A DNA stretch of 24,136 nt from UBA2093 sp049454855 (GTDB taxonomy: Bacteria > Actinomycetota > Acidimicrobiia > Acidimicrobiales > Ilumatobacteraceae): positions 1 through 24,136 of the forward strand of contig JBMUAQ010000020.1 of the NCBI GenBank assembly GCA_049454855.1. The letters run 5' to 3'. Positions 6,877 through 12,675 of the stretch are shown piece after piece; the first letter of the stretch is position 1, and each line of letters opens with the position of its first letter. The translations under genes were made by a program, and so were the position numbers. The notes under the pieces were generated by a model, which did not search any database, had not been told where the DNA came from, and saw only the letters and a program-made list of their open reading frames with translations.

Positions 6877-8073
6877 ATGGCGGGCAGCGACCACAGCGAG
6901 ATCGAATGGGTCGGCGGCGCCCCCGCCCTCACCGTGGGCCAGTTCGCCGAGGTGATGAAGGGTGTCCTCGACCAATCGTTCCCCGACGGTGTGTGGGTCG
7001 AGGGCGAGATCCAGGGCCTGAAGCCACCGAGACCCCATATGTACTTCAGCCTCGTGGAGAACGACAGGGGCCGGTCGGCGCAGATCAACATCACCGTGTT
7101 CGCGAATGTGGTGCGCGAGATCAGGGGCAAGCTGGCTCTCGTCGGCGCGGAGCTGAAGGACGGCATGAGGGTGCGTCTGTTCGGCGAGGTCGACTTCTAC
7201 GCACCGACCGGTCGGCTGGGCCTCAAGGTGACCGACATCGACACCAAGCTTGCCGCCGGTGACATCGCCGCCAAGCGGGCCGAGCTCGTGCAGCGTCTCA
7301 AGGAGGACGGCTCCACCCAGCGAAACAGACGCTGTGAGGTCCCGTTGGTGCCCCTGCGGCTCGGCATCATCTCCAGCAGCCAGGCAGCCGGCTACGGCGA
7401 CCTGCGAAAGCATCTGGATGAATCGGGGTACGCATTCGGCATCACGCTCTGCGACGTTCGGGTGCAGGGTGACGCGGCGCCGGCAATGATTGTGGACGCT
7501 CTCGGTGCCCTCGGGAGGCGCGACGACATCGATGTGATCCTTCTCATCCGTGGCGGTGGTTCGAAATCTGACCTCGCCACGTTCGACGACGAGGGAATCG
7601 CGCGCGCGATCGCGGCATGTCCTCTCCCGGTGTTCACAGGAATCGGTCACGACATGGACGAGAGCATCGCCGATCTCGTGGCACACACGGCGTGCAAGAC
7701 ACCCACGGCGTGTGCCGACCTCGTCATCGACATCGTCTCCGGGTTCGTGGGACGGCTCGGTGATGCCGCCGACCGGGTGAACCTGGTCTCCAGGACCGCA
7801 CTTGTCCAGGCCCGCGGGAGGGTTTCGCGTGCGGCCGAGCGCCTGACGGTGCGACCGAGGGCTGTGCTCGAGCGCGAGACGCAGAGACTGGCGCTTCACT
7901 CCGCCGCCATCCGTCTGCTCGACCCCGCATCCACCATGGCCCGCGGCTGGAGCATCACCCGCACGGCCGACGGCAGGGTGGTGCGCTCGGTGGACGACGT
8001 GGGAGCGGGCGATGTTCTCTCCACCTCGGTGGCGAACGGAACAATCATGAGCAGGGTCGAAGGAGACAACTGA
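6877..8073 (+). CDS. xseA: Exodeoxyribonuclease VII large subunit
   Basis: A 398-residue catalytic subunit of exonuclease VII, which degrades single-stranded DNA in both directions and acts in DNA repair. It has an N-terminal OB-fold (tRNA_anti type; about 12-110, including WVEGEIQGLK and HMYFSL). The catalytic domain contains the RLGIISSSQAAGYGDL block, RGGGSKSDLATFDDE and TGIGHDMDESIADLVAH, corresponding to the family RGGGS-x-DL and GHE-x-D motifs. A coiled region and a short C-terminal domain (ARGWSI) follow. The frame is open upstream, but ATG 6877 is the sensible start: it follows the exporter stop and lies 7 bases after the -10 box. It overlaps xseB by one base (TGATG). Confidence 0.92.
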   Translation: MAGSDHSEIEWVGGAPALTVGQFAEVMKGVLDQSFPDGVWVEGEIQGLKPPRPHMYFSLVENDRGRSAQINITVFANVVREIRGKLALVGAELKDGMRVRLFGEVDFYAPTGRLGLKVTDIDTKLAAGDIAAKRAELVQRLKEDGSTQRNRRCEVPLVPLRLGIISSSQAAGYGDLRKHLDESGYAFGITLCDVRVQGDAAPAMIVDALGALGRRDDIDVILLIRGGGSKSDLATFDDEGIARAIAACPLPVFTGIGHDMDESIADLVAHTACKTPTACADLVIDIVSGFVGRLGDAADRVNLVSRTALVQARGRVSRAAERLTVRPRAVLERETQRLALHSAAIRLLDPASTMARGWSITRTADGRVVRSVDDVGAGDVLSTSVANGTIMSRVEGDN

Positions 8074-8354
8074 TGGCAGCCAGGAAGAACGCGGGTGGCG
8101 AGCCGGGCGGCTATGCCGAGGCAATCGCCGAGGTCGAGTCGATTCTCCGCGAGCTGGATTCCGGAACAGTTGACGTGGATGTTCTCACCGTGAAGGTCGC
8201 GCGCGCAGCGGAACTCATCGAGTGGTGCACCGCGCGCATCGCCGCAGTGCAGGCACAGGTGGACGGCATGGTCAGCGGTTTCGAGTACGACGAGGACGAC
8301 GAAGACGAGGATGACGACGAAGACGACGAGGACGACGACGAGGACGACGCGTGA
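8073..8354 (+). CDS. xseB: Exodeoxyribonuclease VII small subunit with an acidic tail
   Basis: A 93-residue protein. Residues 14-68 match XseB (YAEAIAEVESILRELDSG, then a second helix), the helical hairpin that packs along the XseA coiled coil. Family members are usually about 70-80 residues. Here about 20 consecutive Asp/Glu residues (about 73-92) are added at the C-terminus, encoded by a low-complexity GAC/GAG/GAA/GAT tract at 8289-8351. Translation starts at ATG 8073, which shares its A with the xseA stop, and AGGAGA at 8060-8065 supplies a Shine-Dalgarno sequence. The last codons overlap the GTG start of the prenyl synthase (GTGA), so all three genes are coupled. The tail might mask DNA-binding surfaces or be a DNA mimic; that is inference. 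Confidence 0.88.
   Translation: MAARKNAGGEPGGYAEAIAEVESILRELDSGTVDVDVLTVKVARAAELIEWCTARIAAVQAQVDGMVSGFEYDEDDEDEDDDEDDEDDDEDDA
8289..8351 (+). repeat. Low-complexity Asp/Glu codon tract in xseB
   Basis: An imperfect trinucleotide run of GAC, GAG, GAA and GAT codons encodes the acidic tail of XseB. Length changes by slippage would remain in frame in 3-base steps. The tract ends at the start codon of the next gene. Confidence 0.8.
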
Positions 8355-9388
8355 CCCCTGATCCCGGGTTTCTCGACCGGGTGGCAGTGCGCGTCGAGAG
8401 TGTGATTGCCGGGGGTCGTGACAGTTACGGCCACCTCGACGTAGAACTCGACGGACTGTTCGGACGTGTCTCCGCCCTCTCGGCCAACAGAGGCAAGGGC
8501 ATGCGCGCTGAGGCAGTTCGCCTCGGTTGGCTCGCCGCGGGGGGCGCGCCCGGTGCCGAGACACCCGTGAACATCGGTGCGGCGTTCGAGCTCCTGCATC
8601 TGTCGGCGCTTGTGCACGATGACCTCATCGACGGTTCCTCGTCGCGGCGCGGGCTCCCCACTGTGCATGTGGAGGCTGCAGCCCGGCACCGTGCCGAGGG
8701 ACTGGCGGGGCACGTTGACCACTTTGCGGCCGGTGCCGCGGTGCTCACGGGCAACGTCCTGGCTGCTCTCGCGCAGTCGGCACTGGGGGACGTGAACGAT
8801 GCGGCGCGACGGGAATGGACGCAGGTGCAGCTCGAGGTGAACCTCGGCCAGCACCTCGACCTCATGGCAGCGGCGGACAGGGTCCTCGACGAGGATCGCA
8901 TTCAAGCAGTGATGCGCCTGAAGACGGCCACGTACACCTTTGCCCGTCCGTTGCGGACGGGTGCGGCCGCCACCGGTGAAGCCGACACCTTGACGATGGA
9001 GTCGCTCGGGGTCTATGGCTATCTGGTGGGGATGGCGTTCCAGATCCGTGATGACATCCTCGGTGTGTTCGGCGACGAATCGGTCACCGGCAAGCCGGCA
9101 GGGGACGACCTGCGCGAGGGAAAGGCCACGTTGCTGCTCGCCATGTCGGCGTCCAGGCCGGAGAACATCGAGGCAGGGGTGTTTGCACGTGTCGGTTCCC
9201 TCGACCTCACTGATGACGAGATCGAGACGATGCGGTCCACGATGGTCCGCGACGGAACAGTTGCACGGGCGGAGTCCGAAGCAGAGGCGTACGTGGAGAA
9301 GGCGATCGGCCAGCTGGGTCACTGGTCGGGTGGGGTACGGACCGCGCTCGAGGAACTCGCGCGGTCTGCGGTCCGCCGCAAGCGCTGA
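8351..9388 (+). CDS. Polyprenyl (geranylgeranyl-type) diphosphate synthase
   Basis: A 345-residue trans-isoprenyl diphosphate synthase that condenses IPP with allylic diphosphates. The GKGMR substrate loop (K49, R52) is followed by the first Asp-rich motif DDLID (D90, D91, D94) with R99 and R100, and the second Asp-rich region QIRDDILGVFGD (about 231-242). KTATYTF and GDDLREGK supply further family residues. The residues four and five before the first Asp motif are small (A86, S85), not the bulky aromatics of farnesyl synthases. A C20 or longer product is therefore more likely. GTG 8351 overlaps the xseB stop by four bases (GTGA). Linkage of xseA/xseB with an ispA-type gene is a common bacterial arrangement. 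Confidence 0.9.
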   Translation: MTPDPGFLDRVAVRVESVIAGGRDSYGHLDVELDGLFGRVSALSANRGKGMRAEAVRLGWLAAGGAPGAETPVNIGAAFELLHLSALVHDDLIDGSSSRRGLPTVHVEAAARHRAEGLAGHVDHFAAGAAVLTGNVLAALAQSALGDVNDAARREWTQVQLEVNLGQHLDLMAAADRVLDEDRIQAVMRLKTATYTFARPLRTGAAATGEADTLTMESLGVYGYLVGMAFQIRDDILGVFGDESVTGKPAGDDLREGKATLLLAMSASRPENIEAGVFARVGSLDLTDDEIETMRSTMVRDGTVARAESEAEAYVEKAIGQLGHWSGGVRTALEELARSAVRRKR

Positions 9389-9395
9389 GCTGCGG

Positions 9396-10058
9396 TCAGG
9401 CGTCCGCGGCGTACAGCTCGAGAGCCTCGTTCACCGTCAACCCTGTGGCGACACCGGGCTCTGCGTTGATGGCCTCGAGCCACGGCGGTGTCACCCGGCA
9501 GCACACCGAGATTGGGTCATCGAGCCCGGCACCGTTCACCGCGAGTTTTGCGAACGTGAGAGCGTACGTGGCGGGCCGTGCGTCCCGAGACAGCTCGATG
9601 AGGGCCCACGGGTCGGGTGCGACACCGGGCCTGTCGACCTCCACGATCTCCGGTGCGGAGCTCACGTGCACCGGTCCACCTGCGAGACCGGGTCCGTCGG
9701 TGAGAACCGCCCCGCGCACCGACTGCGGCCGCGCACCGGCGATGAGGAACGCAACGTACGCGCCGAGACCGCGTCCGAGCACCGTGGCCTCCCCGATGTG
9801 GTGAAGTGCAACATCGACATCCGCCATGAGGATCTCGCAGGAATAGCCGCCGCCGCGGGGGACCGTGGACTGCCCATGGCCCGTGAAGTCGAGGGCCCAC
9901 ACAGGTCCCGGCCACGGGACATCGAGCAATGCCATCCGAGCCGCGTCCTCGCCGAGGCCGTGCAGCAGCAGAAGGGGCCGGCCCGAACCGTTGCGGACCC
10001 TGTGCAGGGCGAGAGTGACCTTGTTGTGGCGCAGGTGGACAGTCTCCAGGAAGGTCAC
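9396..10058 (-). CDS. Alpha/beta-hydrolase-like protein lacking the catalytic Ser
   Basis: A 220-residue alpha/beta-hydrolase fold protein, shorter than typical members. LLLLHGLGED is the oxyanion strand/loop, and WALDFTGHGQS is the usual block after strand 4. The nucleophile elbow, however, reads GRGLG with Gly at position 97, where an active enzyme has Ser, Cys or Asp. The C-terminal part also shows no clear catalytic His motif. It is therefore probably a pseudoenzyme, or it uses different chemistry. The start is GTG 10058, which overlaps the stop of the preceding hydrolase (GTGA), indicating coupling and perhaps a joint complex. Its end faces the prenyl synthase with a 7-base gap. The reading frame is intact, so it is not called a pseudogene. 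Confidence 0.75.
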   Translation of the reverse strand: MTFLETVHLRHNKVTLALHRVRNGSGRPLLLLHGLGEDAARMALLDVPWPGPVWALDFTGHGQSTVPRGGGYSCEILMADVDVALHHIGEATVLGRGLGAYVAFLIAGARPQSVRGAVLTDGPGLAGGPVHVSSAPEIVEVDRPGVAPDPWALIELSRDARPATYALTFAKLAVNGAGLDDPISVCCRVTPPWLEAINAEPGVATGLTVNEALELYAADA

Positions 10059-10969
10059 GACACGAACTCCAGCACCATGTCGGCAACGCGTCGGGGTTCC
10101 TCGATGTGGATGAAGTGCCCGATCCCCTCGAGCACCTCCAGCCGACCGCCGGCAGGAAGCCATGGCTTGATGTCACGTGCACGCGCACCCCAGCCCATCG
10201 GTTCGTCGACTGTGCCGAGCAGCCCGAGAAACGGAACGGTGAGCGCGGCCATCCGCAACGAGCTCCACTCGGGCCGCCACGGGCCGAAACCACCGAAACG
10301 CATGCTGGGGTCGAGCGTCCATCGCCATCCGTCGTCATCATGCTGCGCCCCGACGGTCACGAGGTACTCGAGCCACTCGCGACTGAGACGTGGGTTCATC
10401 CGACCGCGGCGCTGCGCGAGCTCCTCGAGTGTTCCCGGCTTGCGGATCGACTCTGCCGCGTCGTGACGGAAATCCAGCCACGACCCGATCTCGTTCGCGA
10501 GCATGCGCGACTGGTCATGGTCGGGCACGTCCGGCATGCGTCGCTTGCTCGGCATCCCGTCGATGTTCACCATGCGTGACACCCTGTACGGCGAGCCGTC
10601 GCACAGCTGCAGCATGATCGCGCCGCCCTTGGAGTGGCCAACCACGGGTGCCGGACCGTCGGTGACAGAGGCCATCACAGAGAGGGCATCGCGGATGTCA
10701 GCCTCCCAGCCGTAGAGAGTGGCGTGGTCGCTGGCGCCGTGGCCGTGGTGGTCCCACGACACCACCCGCCAGCCAGCGTCGGCAAGCATCGGCGCGAACA
10801 CATCCATGGTTCGCGCGAAGTCGCTGCCGCCGTGAACGAGAAACAGGGGCGGGGCTGTCTCCTTGCCCCACTCGTACACGGCGATGCCGACCCCGTCGGC
10901 CTCGTGGCGACGGGTGCGCTCGGGAGCGCGTGCACCGGGGAATGTCCTGGTCTCGGAGGGGGTCGACAT
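10055..10969 (-). CDS. Alpha/beta hydrolase
   Basis: A 304-residue alpha/beta-fold hydrolase with a full triad: S113 in the elbow GHSKG (111-115), D255 in GTVDEP as the likely acid, and H285 in GIGHFIH. HGGSD at 46-50 forms the oxyanion hole, and SWDHHGHGAS follows strand 4. There is no signal peptide, so it is cytoplasmic. It resembles esterases, epoxide hydrolases and C-C bond hydrolases in general; the substrate cannot be assigned. A TAACAT -10 lies 9 bases before ATG 10969. It heads a two-gene unit with the Ser-less paralogue at 9396-10058, whose start overlaps its stop. Confidence 0.85.
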   Translation of the reverse strand: MSTPSETRTFPGARAPERTRRHEADGVGIAVYEWGKETAPPLFLVHGGSDFARTMDVFAPMLADAGWRVVSWDHHGHGASDHATLYGWEADIRDALSVMASVTDGPAPVVGHSKGGAIMLQLCDGSPYRVSRMVNIDGMPSKRRMPDVPDHDQSRMLANEIGSWLDFRHDAAESIRKPGTLEELAQRRGRMNPRLSREWLEYLVTVGAQHDDDGWRWTLDPSMRFGGFGPWRPEWSSLRMAALTVPFLGLLGTVDEPMGWGARARDIKPWLPAGGRLEVLEGIGHFIHIEEPRRVADMVLEFVS

Positions 10970-10978
10970 GGCACGTGA

Positions 10979-10984
10979 ATGTTA
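10979..10984 (-). promoter_or_regulatory. -10 box for the hydrolase pair
   Basis: TAACAT on the minus strand lies 9 bases before ATG 10969 with no Shine-Dalgarno sequence. It is one of two divergent -10 boxes in the 76-base gap shared with the LysM protein gene. Confidence 0.45.
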
Positions 10985-11033
10985 CGGGAGAGGCCGTGTT
11001 GCCTCTGCACGGGAGCGTGTGACCTCTTGCTCG

Positions 11034-11039
11034 TAGCAT
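11034..11039 (+). promoter_or_regulatory. -10 box for the LysM protein gene
   Basis: TAGCAT lies 6 bases before GTG 11046, predicting a leaderless message. No convincing -35 hexamer is seen. Confidence 0.5.
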
Positions 11040-11045
11040 GGATGC

Positions 11046-11408
11046 GTGTTCCTGAGGCGCCGGCTCCACATGTACCTGCTGTGGAGCACCTGCGTGTTCG
11101 CTCTCCTCGCCGTCGTGTCGAGCCTGCTCACCGACGGCGGAGGAGGAGACCAGGGCTCGGGTGACACCACCTCGTCAACCACCACGTCGGTCGGGCCGAC
11201 AACCTCCACGGGCCCGTTGCGCACCTACACCATCCAGCCCGGCGACAACCTCTTCGCGATCGGTGAGCGTTTCAACCTGTCGGTGCCGGCGCTGGTCGAG
11301 ATCAACGACATCGAGAACCCGGACAACGTGCCGGTGGGGACACAGCTCCAGTTGCCCCCCAGCAACGGTTTCGTGCCGATCGGTGCAACCACCACGATGC
11401 CGCCGTGA
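11046..11408 (+). CDS. Single-pass membrane protein with extracytoplasmic LysM domain
   Basis: A 120-residue protein with a short basic N-terminus, a transmembrane helix or uncleaved signal at about 9-28, a Gly/Ser/Thr-rich linker (30-57) and one LysM domain (about 60-104, YTIQPGDNLFAIGERFNLSVPALVEIN). LysM domains bind N-acetylglucosamine-containing peptidoglycan, so this protein probably tethers the membrane to the wall. No enzymatic domain is attached. The start is GTG 11046 on the basis of the -10 spacing. It is followed after 45 bases by the oxygenase-like gene, which has its own -10. Confidence 0.82.
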   Translation: MFLRRRLHMYLLWSTCVFALLAVVSSLLTDGGGGDQGSGDTTSSTTTSVGPTTSTGPLRTYTIQPGDNLFAIGERFNLSVPALVEINDIENPDNVPVGTQLQLPPSNGFVPIGATTTMPP

Positions 11409-11441
11409 CCTCGTTGACTCCCGGGCACCCGCACCGTTCCG

Positions 11442-11447
11442 TACACT
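11442..11447 (+). promoter_or_regulatory. -10 box for the oxygenase-like gene
   Basis: TACACT, a good match to the actinobacterial TANNNT consensus, lies 6 bases before ATG 11454. A TTGACT occurs at 11414-11419, but the 22-base spacing is too long for a normal -35. Confidence 0.5.
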
Positions 11448-11453
11448 GAGCAC

Positions 11454-12149
11454 ATGACCACCACGTTCTGGCCGACACTCGAGCACTGGTCGGTGAAGAT
11501 CCCGCTGCGGTCCGCACATGTGCGGCTCGACTGTCTTGCCGACACCGGCTTCGTCGGTCTCGCGCAGGCCCCGTTCGAGGTGCCGCAGACTGAGTGGGAG
11601 TCGCTCGAGTACTTCGACTGGAAGAGCGGTGGTGACACCAACTTCGCCCCGCTCGCATCGGCGGACGGCGAGCTCGACTGTCGTGGCTTCTGGGACAAGG
11701 GCAAGACCGACAAGGACGCAATCTGGACATCCAATGCGGCGTCGGCACCGACACTGAAGAACTACGTGTCGTCGGTGGGGGCCAACTTCGGTCGGGTGCG
11801 CATCATCAAGCTGGAACCGCAGGACCGCGACCAGGCGATCCGCAACATCCACCGGGACGACAACAACCGTTTCAACCCCGAGAACGAGGGTTGGGTGGTG
11901 CGTTCATGGCTCGAGCTCACCCACAGCCCCGACAGCTACATGCTGCTCATGGACAACGACGAGAAGGGCCTGCCGGACCCCTCGACCGAGCGGCGCGTGC
12001 CGCTGCCGCGGGGTGCCCGTTTCGTCGTGGACACGCAGCGTCTGTGGCACGTCGTGGTGCACAACCACGACTTCCCGCGTTATGCGCTGATCACCAGCTT
12101 CGAGAGCGGACCTGCACTCGACTCGTTCATCGCCCGCGAGCGGGCCTGA
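11454..12149 (+). CDS. Putative Fe(II)/2-oxoglutarate oxygenase (aspartyl/asparaginyl hydroxylase-like)
   Basis: A 231-residue soluble protein without a signal peptide. The C-terminal half shows an H133-x-D135 motif (IHRDD), followed 64 residues later by H199 in DTQRLWHVVVHN and R209 in FPRYALI. That spacing and the LWH-x3-HN...RYALI block resemble the double-stranded beta-helix of aspartyl/asparaginyl beta-hydroxylase-type 2OG oxygenases. In these, His/Asp/His bind iron and Arg binds 2-oxoglutarate. The N-terminal 110 residues are not recognised. The substrate is unknown; assignment is from motif spacing only. H203 is an alternative distal ligand. The TGA stop directly abuts the stop of glutathione peroxidase on the other strand. 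Confidence 0.55.
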   Translation: MTTTFWPTLEHWSVKIPLRSAHVRLDCLADTGFVGLAQAPFEVPQTEWESLEYFDWKSGGDTNFAPLASADGELDCRGFWDKGKTDKDAIWTSNAASAPTLKNYVSSVGANFGRVRIIKLEPQDRDQAIRNIHRDDNNRFNPENEGWVVRSWLELTHSPDSYMLLMDNDEKGLPDPSTERRVPLPRGARFVVDTQRLWHVVVHNHDFPRYALITSFESGPALDSFIARERA

Positions 12150-12632
12150 TCAGAGCGCGGCCTCGATGGCCGCGACGACCTCGGGGGCATCCGGCACCGT
12201 GCGCGGACCGAAACGTGCGACCACATCACCGGAACGCGACACCAGGAACTTCTCGAAGTTCCAGCGGATGTCGCCGTCGGCACCCTCGGCGTCGGCGTGC
12301 GGTGTGAGCTGCGTGTACAGGGGGTGGCGACCGTCGCCGTTCACCTCCACCTTCTCAGTGAGCGGGAACGTCACGCCGTAGCTGGTGCTGCAGAACGTCT
12401 GGATCTCCTCGGCTGTCCCGGGCTCCTGGCCCATGAACTGGTTGCACGGCACACCGAGAACGCTGAATCCACGGCCCTCGTACTTCTTCTGCAGGGCCTC
12501 GAGTGCCTCGTACTGAGGGGTGAGGCCGCACTTGCTGGCCACGTTCACCACGAGGGTGACCTTCCCGGCGACGGCCGACAGTGCGTCGGGAGTGCCGTCG
12601 AGTCGGGCGATGGGGGTGGAGTAGATGCTCAT
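12150..12632 (-). CDS. Glutathione peroxidase family thiol peroxidase
   Basis: A 160-residue GPx-family peroxidase. The catalytic block ends in NVASKCG with peroxidatic C35, a Cys rather than selenocysteine. The Gln of CNQFMGQE and the Trp of WNFEKFL complete the usual triad. Bacterial Cys-type GPx enzymes usually take electrons from thioredoxin rather than glutathione, which is likely here in an actinobacterium. C72 (CNQF) and the Cys in QTFCST are candidate resolving residues. ATG 12632 is chosen because the family N-terminus starts here. No clear -10 or Shine-Dalgarno sequence precedes it, so it may be read from the meaA transcript (43-base gap). Confidence 0.9.
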   Translation of the reverse strand: MSIYSTPIARLDGTPDALSAVAGKVTLVVNVASKCGLTPQYEALEALQKKYEGRGFSVLGVPCNQFMGQEPGTAEEIQTFCSTSYGVTFPLTEKVEVNGDGRHPLYTQLTPHADAEGADGDIRWNFEKFLVSRSGDVVARFGPRTVPDAPEVVAAIEAAL

Positions 12633-12675
12633 GCGTGAACCAACACGGCCCCGCAGGGCTTTGTTCCGTTCCGGT

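Noticed and set aside
9396..10058. Calling the Ser-less hydrolase a pseudogene
   Set aside because: The frame is intact, overlaps its neighbour in an operon-like way and keeps the fold motifs, so a pseudoenzyme is the better reading.
11414..11447. Canonical -35/-10 promoter TTGACT...TACACT
   Set aside because: The 22-base spacer is too long; only the -10 is kept.
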